From Wuchereria bancrofti (lineage: Eukaryota > Nematoda > Chromadorea > Rhabditida > Onchocercidae): a stretch of 20,440 nucleotides of DNA. The stretch is from positions 8,497-28,936 of the forward strand of contig SSBO01000039.1 of NCBI GenBank assembly GCA_005281725.1, read 5' to 3'. The notes under the pieces are model-generated. The model saw only the letters and a program-made list of their open reading frames with translations. It did no database searches and was not told where the DNA came from. The position numbers were made by a program, and so were the translations under genes. This document shows, in pieces, positions 10,968 through 19,968 of the stretch; the first letter of the stretch is position 1, and every line of letters starts with the position of its first letter.

Positions 10968-11707
10968 ATGCCAAAACAAGAATTTGAATTTATCGATTAT
11001 CTTGGACCATTATCTGTATCTGTATGTTTTGTTATAGCATTATTTATTTTATCAGCTATTATTAATTTCATTTGGATAACAAAAAATGATGATCGAACAA
11101 TTTTTGAAAAAGTAAGTTCTGAATTTATATAATTTATATTCTTTCTTATTTAGCACATTAGTTTTTTTACTCTCAACTGATATAAATAATAAGCTCGATC
11201 ACCTTTTTACGTGATACTATCGTTACGTGATACTGCCGTATGGTTTCCATAAATGAATGATAATTTACTGAAGTATTCATTAGTGTAATTTATTGAACTA
11301 TTCCTAGTATAAGATGATAAAAAGAAGTTTGAAATACAATAGTTAACATTCCATTAATTACAGTTTGGCTCAACGTTTGATCTTCGATGTGGTGTGCATC
11401 GAATGCGGCATAGGCCAAATAGGGTCACTTTTTTAATTGCATTCTATAATTATTAATTAATGATCCAAATTATTCAATTTTTATCAGACTAAAAGAAGCG
11501 GCAAAAACTAAGGAACGAAATGAAGTATTACATTTGATAAGAAGTTTTATTTTATTTTTGAGAAGTATTCCGAATTTCATTTAATTAAATTGATTAATAT
11601 TTCTTTAATAGGTTAATTTAATCAATTAATTAATTAATAAGAAAAATTTATGTGCTTTTTTTCAGTCATGGAAACGAGTTCAATTGATTGATAATCAAGA
11701 TGTATAA
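10968..11707 (+). CDS. 61-residue single-pass membrane protein, two exons
   Basis: Exon 1 is 10968-11111 (ATG plus 47 codons) and ends at a good donor, aaa|gtaagt. Exon 2 is 11666-11707, opens after a strong tttttttcag acceptor, and adds 13 codons before TAA. The intron is phase 0. The product starts MPKQEFEFIDYLGPLS. Residues of about 15-37 form one hydrophobic segment (VCFVIALFILSAIINFIWI), followed by a charged tail (TKNDDRTIFEK, then SWKRVQLIDNQDV). No signal cleavage site is obvious, so it is likely an integral membrane microprotein with a polar C-terminal tail. I do not recognise the family. A weaker acceptor at 11487 would instead give a tail of seven residues and a stop. It is convergent with NAA50 on the opposite strand. 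Conservation in other nematodes is expected if it is real. Confidence 0.7.
11207..11238. repeat. Short tandem repeat, 2 x 16 bases
   Basis: ttacgtgatactatcg is followed directly by a copy differing at two bases (11223-11238). It lies inside the intron of the membrane-protein gene. Confidence 0.7.
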
Positions 11708-12225
11708 AGAACAATCCTCAAATATTTCCGAGATGAGGAATAAATTATCCGGTAGCTATAAAGCCAGAAATGATAGTACCTCAATTAATATATGACATGA
11801 TTTATAGATTAATTAATTTTACTGCCTATTTTTTTTTCACGTGTTTTATGATATTTTCCTATTTTTTCTTCTTTTTTACAATTATCAAAAATACTAAGCG
11901 ATCAGAAATAAGTGAAATCACGTAAGTTTAATTACATGAAAACATACAAGATTTATAGCGTGAAAATATACAGCTTTAAATCTTGATTTCTTTTTCTTTC
12001 TTCCCTTCCTTTCTTTTTTCCTTTTGTTTCAGTCTATTTTAAAAGTATAAAATATCTTCATTTCAATTATTCACTCATCTAAGCACTTGCTTAACATACT
12101 TTAACTGTTGCTATCACTTAAGTATCCACTTCACTACTGCTATTATTTACTGCCACTCATTATTACAATCTCTACACATTTCCGCTCTGTTTATTTCTCT
12201 GTGGCTATTATTCTTCTTTTGCTTT

Positions 12226-12301
12226 CACGAAATTAAAATTTAACTTTTGTAAATTCAAGATGACTACACGAAATTAAAAATTTAACTTTGTAAATTCAAG
12301 A
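12226..12301. repeat. Direct repeat, 2 x 35 bases
   Basis: Copies at 12226-12260 and 12267-12301, separated by six bases. They differ only by one base moved between an A run and a T run. Both begin cacgaaatta and end taaattcaaga. Confidence 0.8.
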
Positions 12302-12939
12302 GGATGAATGCCTTTTCTATCAAATAGAATGAACAGTGCGATATTGTATTCACATTCATACTGTTAACTACTGATTACATAAGTAATACTGGTAGAATAC
12401 TGGTTATATTACTGCCATAATTACAATTAGAGTTCCAAATAATGATGAATGATGTTAGAGTTATGATCATTAAATATCACTGTTATCATTTTTAAAAAAA
12501 TCACTGACTACGTTATCATTCCCTACGTTATCATAATAATTATCATTATCATTCCTATTCCGAGATGATTAGTAGTAAGTTGCATGTATTTCTTATAAAA
12601 TTTGATATAAACACACCTAAATTTTCCCTTGTATTAATTAATACTTATAATATCACTTTTTTAAAAATTTTATATGCATTATATTTTAAAATCAAGAAAA
12701 TAGGTACAACTTTGAAGAAATTTAAAGTAAATGAAATTAATGAAATTTGAAATTGAAATATTCTATATCGTTTCAACTTTTTTTTCAAACAAGTAGAATG
12801 AATAGATGAAACAGGTAATAACAAACAGGTTGCTGTGGAGTATGTCGATTGCCAGATATTTTATTTGATTTCAAGCTTGGGTAATTAAACCAACAAAGTA
12901 ATGCGCAATGAAAGATATGATATGATTATAAGTAGTAAG

Positions 12940-12975
12940 GTAGAAAGGAAGGCTAACTCAAAGTAGAAAGGAAGG
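12940..12975. repeat. Direct repeat, 2 x 13 bases
   Basis: gtagaaaggaagg occurs at 12940-12952 and again at 12963-12975. A minor purine-rich repeat with no gene attached. Confidence 0.7.
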
Positions 12976-13309
12976 AATGACCAAAGAATGACCGAATTAC
13001 AAGAATGAATGTCCAAAAGCTTTTTTCTGGAGGAATGTCTATTAGCTTATATGCCGAACTGAATGACAGTTGGGATCTAGGGGAGAGATTTGATTTATGA
13101 AAAACAAAGATTAACAGCTGGTCTTTTGTAATGAGAAAGAGAAAGTAATAAACTTAATGGATTAAAGATCTTGACTTAGATTAATTATAGATCCGAAATT
13201 GTTTGGTGATTGATTGATCAAACAGCTGGCAAAGGATATTAGGATTTGACTGTAATTTAAGTGTGCCGTTTTTACGACACATATATATATAATTAGCATT
13301 GTTACTTAC

Positions 13310-14088
13310 CGTCTATAAGGTGCCAAAGTTCCAAGTGTCATAATGTATAGCCGACGCATACCATTTTGCGCATCAATTCGACAGCAAACGCCACCCACAA
13401 CAATATCATTAAAATAAGCTAATTTTGCTAATTCACCCACTGTGATAATTTCCTTATAAAATTTATCGTTGTATGTTACCGGGAAAACTGCCTGATTAAG
13501 TCGTTTTAATTGCTAAAAAAAAACTGATTTATAAAATAAATATTTGCAAAATCTATGCATATATTCAAAATGTTACTTAGTGAAAAAAGGATGAGAATAA
13601 TAAATTTGAAAAATTAAACCTCATAAATTTGACATTTCATATTTCAAATTTATGTAACATATGTATAAAAAAATGAAAATGTCATATTATATTTTTAATT
13701 TATTCAACATTTTAGAGCAACAAATATTACTAGTAAGACCAATACTAGTAAGGCCGCATTTCGTCAAAAAAAAGATAAAAATTTTGCAAACGACCTGTTT
13801 TTTCAAAAATAATTTCGCTATTTTCAGTTGCAAGAATATAAGAAATCTAATTTATAAATTAAATGTAAACTTATAGAGTAATAAATGAATTAAGTATAAT
13901 TCAGAATGAAAAATTTTACTGATTACCTCAACATTATGATGAGTGACATCACCCAATTCCATATCACAACGTCCAACACGTCTTGGCTCGTCATTTATCA
14001 CAAATGATTGTCCGTTAACTTGATGCGTTCCATATTGATCATTGCTATTATCACCTGCAGAATTTTCTGCATTCTCTGATGGCGCCAT
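13310..14088 (-). CDS. NAA50: N-alpha-acetyltransferase 50 (NAA50), 5' exons
   Basis: Two exons on the - strand. Exon 1 is 14088-13927 (54 codons, donor gag|gtaatc). Exon 2 is 13512-13310 (67 codons plus 2 bases, acceptor gttttttttttag, donor cg|gtaagt). The intron is phase 0. Exon 1 has a 42-residue, Asn/Ser-rich leader absent from the human protein, then MELGDVTHHNVE. Exon 2 holds the family's most conserved stretch: QLKRLNQAVFPVTYNDKFYK, GELAKLAYFNDIVVG, CCRID and RLYIMTLGTLAPYRR. NAA50 is the GNAT-fold acetyltransferase of the NatE complex. It acetylates N-termini beginning with Met plus a hydrophobic residue and is also needed for sister-chromatid cohesion. The visible 121 codons end just before the (R)xxGxGT acetyl-CoA loop. 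That loop and the rest of the fold, about 90 residues in the human protein, were not found in the window. Exon 2 is clean, so the gene is probably functional, with further exons elsewhere. Confidence 0.93.
13622..13654. repeat. Inverted repeat, 11-base arms
   Basis: cataaatttga (13622-13632) and its exact reverse complement (13644-13654) are separated by 11 bases. It lies in NAA50 intron 1 and could form a hairpin. It may be chance in AT-rich DNA. Confidence 0.6.
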
Positions 14089-14096
14089 TAGATATA

Positions 14097-14106
14097 CTGA
14101 AATATG
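14097..14106 (-). promoter_or_regulatory. Possible trans-splice acceptor for NAA50
   Basis: Read on the - strand, atatttcag ends eight bases before the NAA50 ATG. A T-rich AG this close to the start codon, with no upstream coding exon in a matching frame, is typical of spliced-leader acceptors in nematodes. It could also be a cis-splice site for a 5' UTR exon. Confidence 0.5.
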
Positions 14107-14936
14107 TTATTCAATCTTATTTTACATTTTAGATTTATACAACATATGTACAATACAGCAATTAAAATTTAATTTGTACAGTAATTCTAATGACTTAATT
14201 CAGATGACTTAACTGGTTTTTTCTCCTAAGAAACTAAAAACTCTATCATATTTCCTCTAATGCTATTAGTTCCAGAGAACCGAACAGTTAGAAACTGTTA
14301 ATAAATTGGCTTAGTTCGCACCATTCATGTAAATTCATTACTAACTCATATCTAATTTATTACCTATTACAAAACTCTAACAGATTAACCCATATCTCAC
14401 CAATTACCTTCCTCTCATCTATTTTTTATCCTCATTTTGAAACTGAATTACAAAACATAAAATCTAACCAAAGCTCTCCTTCTCATAATAATTAACACAG
14501 ACATTTGATTTCAGATAAGATAACTGAGTAAGTTATAACTTTAAAAACTAAAAAGAATCATGGTTAAAAACACTATTTATTTCAATAAAAAAATTTTCAA
14601 TACAAGAATGACAAAATGATAGTTGCATTCCTGGCAGTAGAAACAATTGCATAAGAAATCAATTCAGGTAAGAAAATAAAATTTCAGATGTAGTTTTTGA
14701 AACAACTGGGACATATTCTATCAAAAAAAATGAAATAGCAGTAATAAAACGATGAGGTTAAATAATACACCGATGCAAAAAATAAATACATGAATTATGA
14801 TTGATAGTAATGTAATAAAAATCAGTAAATTGATGTGGATAATAATATGCAAATGGTTAATATGAAGTACTATAAAAAAGAAAAAAAGTACAAAACGAAT
14901 AAAAAAAGGACTGTAAACAACTTAGCTTTCTTTAAA
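14107..14936. other. AT-rich upstream region of NAA50, no gene seen
   Basis: No exon pair, RNA gene or repeat recognised. It may hold the NAA50 promoter, or intercistronic sequence if NAA50 is co-transcribed with the - strand exons starting at 15284. Confidence 0.4.
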
Positions 14937-15083
14937 ATGATTGAAGTACTTTTAATAATAATAATCCTTTTAAAACTATTTGCATCAACTGTATTAGTTG
15001 CTTGCGATGTAAAAAAAATGCAACTTGATAACACCAAAAAACGGTGTAAAATATCCCCGAGATTTAGAAATAAATTAGGATGA
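14937..15083 (+). CDS. Possible 48-residue secreted or membrane peptide
   Basis: The ATG at 14937 opens 48 codons to TGA. The frame is open further upstream, to a TTG at 14835. The product begins with a signal-like hydrophobic run (MIEVLLIIIILLKLFASTV), then a short basic part with two cysteines and a Lys-Lys-Arg site (DNTKKRCKISPRF). The layout would suit a small secreted peptide, but the length is within chance for this composition. No splice, promoter or homology evidence is visible, and the opposite strand is also open for 84 codons. Confidence 0.18.
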   Translation: MIEVLLIIIILLKLFASTVLVACDVKKMQLDNTKKRCKISPRFRNKLG

Positions 15084-15209
15084 TTTGACCATGTATTATT
15101 TACTAAACTTAGCTCAGTTAACATAAATCAAAAAAAAATTTAATCGAATGAATTAAATAGGAGAGCATGAATTTTAAAAGATTTATACATATTTAATACT
15201 ACGACTTAC

Positions 15210-15284
15210 ATTGCCTTGAATTATAGAAACATTTTCCTGCAATTCATTTATTGATCTCACTGATTCACTTATTGATCCAAAGAA
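15210..15284 (-). CDS. Exon f of unidentified - strand gene (coiled-coil-like)
   Basis: A 75-base exon with acceptor ttcactgtag and donor aat|gtaagt, phase 0 on both sides. Only one frame is open, reading 25 codons including SISESVRSINELQENVSII, which looks like a short amphipathic helix. Upstream on the same strand are exon e and four more blocks. No following exon was found before NAA50. Family unknown. Confidence 0.5.
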
Positions 15285-15412
15285 CTACAGTGAATTGCAG
15301 GAGGAGCAACGATTAAAGATTAAACAGTAGCTCAGAAGAACACAGTAAAAAATTTTCGACAGAAACAATTAAAATCTTTCATTGGAGAAAACACAAATTA
15401 CTAATAATAAGA

Positions 15413-15595
15413 TCACATATCAATGACAACTGATAATGATTCATTCAGTTGCTCATGCCATAATTCAGCAACTAACTCATTTTTAATTTCATCTTCATAA
15501 TGTTCCAATTTATCTTCACAGCTATCATGTTCCGAATAAATCCTCTCCAGAACGATATTTTCGATATCGGAATTAGGGCCACGTGATAACAATTC
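15413..15595 (-). CDS. Exon e of unidentified - strand gene (acidic helix)
   Basis: The frame is open for 60 codons from 15595 to TGA at 15413-15415. The product is strongly acidic and helix-like, e.g. DSCEDKLEHYEDEIKNELVA and ELWHEQLNE. Codon-position pattern is clearly coding. The 5' edge is uncertain because the only nearby AG (ctgag) is a poor acceptor. The 3' end is either the TGA or a donor at tca|gttgtc (15431|15430), which would join exon f in phase. Family unknown. Confidence 0.5.
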   Translation of the reverse strand, partial: ELLSRGPNSDIENIVLERIYSEHDSCEDKLEHYEDEIKNELVAELWHEQLNESLSVVIDM

Positions 15596-16196
15596 TCAGC
15601 GTTTCTTATCCTTTCCCGTAAATAATAAACATAAAAAAAAATCAGAATGTAATTAACTGATATAATATCCAATAATGCGTTTCGAACAATAATTGTATAA
15701 GACATTTGAAAATGATCAAGATTTCAAACATTTTCATGAGCTAATCCTATATCCATTCAACTGCACTATTAGTTTAGACTTCAAATATTAAATTTGATAG
15801 TATTCAAAATTTGTTTCTTTATAGAAATTTCCTATTAAATTCTCATCCAGCGCAAGAAGCAACTAGCTTTCATAATAATTCAAAAGCTATTTTTGAAGGA
15901 TGCTTTTTAGATGTAACAAATTTCGAGGTCGGGAAAATTGATATTTGTTAATCCCATATGTCGACTGCTGCTAACATCCTTGAAACAATGTTTAGCAATT
16001 TCACAGCATCGATCTACGAGCAGCTGCCTGCAAGTGATATCCTAATGAGTAAACAATGAGTAAACTTAGCAAACTTTGGATAGGCGGAAATATAAATAAA
16101 TATTCAATAACTGGCAATCTAGAAAATAAATGAAAAATATCGCTTTTTCTTTTTTCTTAAAATTGAAGTAGCATAAATTGTTTGAAAATCTTTAAC

Positions 16197-16335
16197 CTCA
16201 TTTGTAGTTCCTGTGATGCAATATCACTTGAATCACCACTGATCAATATTTTTAAAGGTGTTTTGAGCCAAATTCCATATCTTTTCAGCAGCTGAGTGAA
16301 TTTCAGCGATAACCCATTCATCACTCAGATAAAAT
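16197..16335 (-). CDS. Exon d of unidentified - strand gene, two frames
   Basis: Bounded by acceptor ttttattccag and donor tgag|gttaaa. The first part reads well in one frame (SDEWVIAEIHSAAEKIWNLA, then QNTFKNID) and meets TGA soon after. The last part reads well one base further on (GDSSDIASQELQMR) up to the donor. One extra base near 16241-16251 would explain this. It could be a base error, a genuine frameshift in a dying gene, or a coincidence of two open frames. Repeated at 17904-18042. Confidence 0.45.
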
Positions 16336-16440
16336 CTGGAATAAAATGATGCGCTATCATCAACTAATTAAAAGCATTAAAAATTCAATTAAATTCCCGA
16401 AGAATCAGAAAGATCTATATGACTTCCAGAAATATGAGGA

Positions 16441-16495
16441 TTTTCCATTACTATAATATGATAATGTAATTTTCCATTATAATATGATAATGTAA
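16441..16495. repeat. Tandem repeat, two units of 29 and 26 bases
   Basis: Unit 1 (16441-16469) and unit 2 (16470-16495) both run from ttttccatt to gataatgtaa. They differ by three bases present only in unit 1. The tract follows exon c on the - strand. It recurs at 18148-18202 in the duplicated contig end. Confidence 0.75.
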
Positions 16496-16496
16496 C

Positions 16497-16669
16497 TGAA
16501 TTGTGATGATGGCACAGGTTCTGATGATTTGATCACTTGGCCATTCCTCATTTCTACAGAGCCATTGAATTCCTTATTTCTACAAGGATGTTCGTCAAGC
16601 TTCGAAGGAAAATCATTCTTTTCACTAACTGCTTCTGTTTCTGCGTTATTTACACCACTCAAATCAAGG
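16497..16669 (-). CDS. Exon c of unidentified - strand gene
   Basis: Acceptor atatcttttcag, possible donor ttca|gttaca. It reads 57 codons after one leading base, e.g. LSGVNNAETEAVSEKNDFPS and NGQVIKSSEPVPSSQF. The composition (Ser, Glu, Asn, Pro) suggests a disordered region. Its entry phase does not match the end of exon b, so an exon is missing between them or one base is wrong. The + strand of this block is also open, for 62 codons; I treat that as a shadow. Repeated at 18204-18376. Confidence 0.5.
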
Positions 16670-16942
16670 CTGAAAAGATATCAAAACAAACATAATGACA
16701 AGTATTCGAAGGTATAAGTAAATAACTAATTGAACATCATAAACTAATTTTTATAGGATCTCAACATTGATTTCTCTACCGGCAAAATACACAACAGAAA
16801 ACAAAAGAGGAAAAAACTGAAAAAAGAATTAATTTTTGACATGATTAAATGCTAGTCATGCATTCCTCTGCTATTACTGAATATTAAAAAAGCGATTAAG
16901 ATTATAAGAAATAAGTTTCCGAAAAGAAGAAAAATTACTTAC

Positions 16943-17163
16943 CACTGCAATTTTACTTAAATCGTAACTTCGATCACTTTGCGATGAGTTATCAGCGGAT
17001 AGGGTTAAATCCGTAGTTTTGTTATGTTCACCATGAAGCGCAGATGTTTCACTTTCTGATGCTTGACTATGCTCCAATGTCAACATCGTTGTCAATGAAC
17101 TTCCTAACAAAGATTCAGGTAGAGATGCAGATAAAGGTGATATACGACGTACGATGATGTCTT
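16943..17163 (-). CDS. Exon b of unidentified - strand gene (Ser/Thr-rich)
   Basis: Acceptor ttgtttgtag and a strong donor gcagtg|gtaagt. Two leading bases are followed by 73 open codons, among them DIIVRRISPLSASLPESLLG, LEHSQASESETSALHGEHN and SSQSDRSYDLSK. Rich in Ser, Thr, Glu and Asp, so probably disordered and possibly a phosphorylation target. This is the best supported block of the gene. No known domain recognised. Repeated at 18650-18870. Confidence 0.6.
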
Positions 17164-17390
17164 CTACAAACAAAAGGTATTGATAAAACTGTAGAATGGA
17201 CAGAATAGAGCCATTCGGATTTATAATTTAGTTGCATTTTAATTAAGAATCAATATTCCGACTAATTTCCCATAAATGTTTATCATTCATCAAATGACTC
17301 TAAAAAAAACTCATAAAATAGTGATTTTTTCACAAATTACCATCAAAAATAACACTCTGTTAAGAAAACTTCATAATGGCATGAACTTAC

Positions 17391-17524
17391 AGATGTGTGA
17401 GTATTATTTGTAGTATTTCTTGTAGCATCTTCACGTGGCATTAATGCTTGACGTAGTGCTTCTTGGTGAAGAAAGTGGACTAATTGTTAATTTGAACTTC
17501 CTTGGTTTTGGAGATTGAATCAAG
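17391..17524 (-). CDS. Exon a of unidentified - strand gene, two frames
   Basis: Acceptor gatttttag and a strong donor tct|gtaagt. The 5' part reads in one frame (SPKPRKFKLTISPLSSPRST) and meets TGA. The 3' part reads one base on (PREDATRNTTNNTHTS) up to the donor. The lag is the same as in exon d: one surplus base. The ISPLS motif resembles ISPLSAS in exon b, which suggests related low-complexity repeats. No first exon or ATG was found further upstream. Repeated at 19098-19231. Confidence 0.4.
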
Positions 17525-17600
17525 CTAAAAATCAATAATAAAGTCTTTTCAATGTTGTCAGTAAAAAAAGAAAAAGATTTCAAATTAGAATATTAAAAAG

Positions 17601-17601
17601 N
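17601..17601. other. Single-N gap between overlapping contigs
   Basis: One N. The sequence to its right repeats 15895-17600. Confidence 0.9.
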
Positions 17602-17903
17602 GAAGGATGCTTTTTAGATGTAACAAATTTCGAGGTCGGGAAAATTGATATTTGTTAATCCCATATGTCGACTGCTGCTAACATCCTTGAAACAATGTTT
17701 AGCAATTTCACAGCATCGATCTACGAGCAGCTGCCTGCAAGTGATATCCTAATGAGTAAACAATGAGTAAACTTAGCAAACTTTGGATAGGCGGAAATAT
17801 AAATAAATATTCAATAACTGGCAATCTAGAAAATAAATGAAAAATATCGCTTTTTCTTTTTTCTTAAAATTGAAGTAGCATAAATTGTTTGAAAATCTTT
17901 AAC

Positions 17904-19231
17904 CTCATTTGTAGTTCCTGTGATGCAATATCACTTGAATCACCACTGATCAATATTTTTAAAGGTGTTTTGAGCCAAATTCCATATCTTTTCAGCAGCT
18001 GAGTGAATTTCAGCGATAACCCATTCATCACTCAGATAAAATCTGGAATAAAATGATGCGCTATCATCAACTAATTAAAAGCATTAAAAATTCAATTAAA
18101 TTCCCGAAGAATCAGAAAGATCTATATGACTTCCAGAAATATGAGGATTTTCCATTACTATAATATGATAATGTAATTTTCCATTATAATATGATAATGT
18201 AACTGAATTGTGATGATGGCACAGGTTCTGATGATTTGATCACTTGGCCATTCCTCATTTCTACAGAGCCATTGAATTCCTTATTTCTACAAGGATGTTC
18301 GTCAAGCTTCGAAGGAAAATCATTCTTTTCACTAACTGCTTCTGTTTCTGCGTTATTTACACCACTCAAATCAAGGCTGAAAAGATATCAAAACAAACAT
18401 AATGACAAGTATTCGAAGGTATAAGTAAATAACTAATTGAACATCATAAACTAATTTTTATAGGATCTCAACATTGATTTCTCTACCGGCAAAATACACA
18501 ACAGAAAACAAAAGAGGAAAAAACTGAAAAAAGAATTAATTTTTGACATGATTAAATGCTAGTCATGCATTCCTCTGCTATTACTGAATATTAAAAAAGC
18601 GATTAAGATTATAAGAAATAAGTTTCCGAAAAGAAGAAAAATTACTTACCACTGCAATTTTACTTAAATCGTAACTTCGATCACTTTGCGATGAGTTATC
18701 AGCGGATAGGGTTAAATCCGTAGTTTTGTTATGTTCACCATGAAGCGCAGATGTTTCACTTTCTGATGCTTGACTATGCTCCAATGTCAACATCGTTGTC
18801 AATGAACTTCCTAACAAAGATTCAGGTAGAGATGCAGATAAAGGTGATATACGACGTACGATGATGTCTTCTACAAACAAAAGGTATTGATAAAACTGTA
18901 GAATGGACAGAATAGAGCCATTCGGATTTATAATTTAGTTGCATTTTAATTAAGAATCAATATTCCGACTAATTTCCCATAAATGTTTATCATTCATCAA
19001 ATGACTCTAAAAAAAACTCATAAAATAGTGATTTTTTCACAAATTACCATCAAAAATAACACTCTGTTAAGAAAACTTCATAATGGCATGAACTTACAGA
19101 TGTGTGAGTATTATTTGTAGTATTTCTTGTAGCATCTTCACGTGGCATTAATGCTTGACGTAGTGCTTCTTGGTGAAGAAAGTGGACTAATTGTTAATTT
19201 GAACTTCCTTGGTTTTGGAGATTGAATCAAG
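17904..19231 (-). pseudogene. Redundant copy of - strand exons d, c, b and a
   Basis: Contains 17904-18042 (d), 18204-18376 (c), 18650-18870 (b) and 19098-19231 (a), identical to the blocks at 16197-17524. Exons e and f are not repeated because they lie outside the overlap. It is probably the same locus written twice. If it were a true tandem duplication, the gene would contain these exons twice in the same order. Confidence 0.55.
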
Positions 19232-19307
19232 CTAAAAATCAATAATAAAGTCTTTTCAATGTTGTCAGTAAAAAAAGAAAAAGATTTCAAATTAGAATAT
19301 TAAAAAG

Positions 19308-19594
19308 GGACAGCATAAAAACAAATTGCAAAATTAAAAATAAATGATAATAAAATGAAAAAATTTTTCATTTAACTGCATACGAATTACTATAAAGCAG
19401 TTTGGAAAAATAAGTGATGCAATTTACTATTACATTACTAAATATGAGAATACACTATTTTAATTTCCAAAGATAAGTAAATTAATTATTACTCATATTG
19501 GTTTTATTTAGCTTTATTACACACATATTTGAATAGTGAACTTCCTGCTGTCCTAGTTCATTCGTACAATTGGAGTAAGCGATGAATATGAGCC
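19308..19594. other. AT-rich spacer before retroelement, nothing seen
   Basis: A- and T-rich sequence between the - strand gene and the retroelement. I saw no long terminal repeat edge, target-site duplication or exon. Similarity to the retroelement begins at 19595. Confidence 0.4.
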
Positions 19595-19966
19595 ATATGA
19601 GTGTTTAAAAGAGATAAACGCTTGCCTAAAATGCATGAAGCCGGGTCACACGACAAAAACTGTGACACGAAGATCAAGCAGTGTTACCATTGCAAGGGAC
19701 TGCATAAATCAGCCCTATGCAACAAACGTGAGAGTAATGACCAAATAAGCTGTTCCAGTAAAAAGGCAGAGGAACCTGTGTATGCAGTTAATGGCGTAAC
19801 TTGCCAAAAAGAGTCACAAAACAGGAAAATCTTTCTTATGTGCCAAGAAATTGAAGTAGTCAATCCGGAAGTACCAGAGTTGAAAGCAAGGGCACTAGTA
19901 CTATTTGATACAGGGTCGCAGGTAACTTTCATCTCAAAGGATCTAGCCAGTCGACTAAATCTCCAA
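19595..19966 (+). mobile_element. BEL/Pao retrotransposon gag-protease fragment, frameshifted
   Basis: From about 19660 it reads a CCHC zinc knuckle (CYHCKGLHKSALC, 19682-19720), then a linker, then an aspartic-protease start with the active-site motif DTGSQ (Asp codon 19907-19909). Multiple knuckles followed by this retropepsin-like domain are typical of BEL/Pao elements, LTR retrotransposons of animals. Upstream, the preceding knuckle lies in another frame because the A run at 19655-19659 has five bases where the second copy has six. The apparent upstream start is therefore an out-of-frame artefact. Relative to the downstream copy there are six transitions and a six-base in-frame insertion near 19762. 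The piece stops at the N inside the protease domain, so it is incomplete at both ends. Confidence 0.8.
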
Positions 19967-19967
19967 N
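19967..19967. other. Single-N gap inside retroelement
   Basis: One N between two related but not identical retroelement pieces. Unlike the other gaps, the copies differ, so this is not a simple exact overlap. Confidence 0.85.
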
Positions 19968-19968
19968 G

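Larger units (their letters stand above)
11708..13309. other. Gene-free stretch with simple repeats
   Basis: Lies between the 3' ends of the membrane-protein gene (+) and the visible part of NAA50 (-). It holds a pyrimidine-rich tract near 11988-12030, short direct repeats, ttatcat-rich sequence around 12510-12560 and a small TA run near 13280. I looked on the - strand for the missing NAA50 exons, in particular for the glycine-rich acetyl-CoA loop, and found none. Confidence 0.5.
15895..19307. repeat. Exact 1706-bp direct duplication around N at 17601
   Basis: Copy 1 is 15895-17600 and copy 2 is 17602-19307, at a constant offset of 1707, each flush with the N. The encoded open frames are identical. 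Four exon blocks of the - strand gene are therefore present twice. The pattern matches the other three gaps and points to unmerged contig ends. Confidence 0.9.

Noticed and set aside
16529..16717. 62-codon + strand frame, repeated at 18236-18424
   Set aside because: Lies opposite exon c of the - strand gene, which has the better codon pattern and splice signals.
19601..19681. GTG/ATG start of a 133-codon frame in the retroelement
   Set aside because: This stretch is out of frame relative to the matching part of the second copy, as a result of the short A run at 19655-19659. It is not a real N-terminus.
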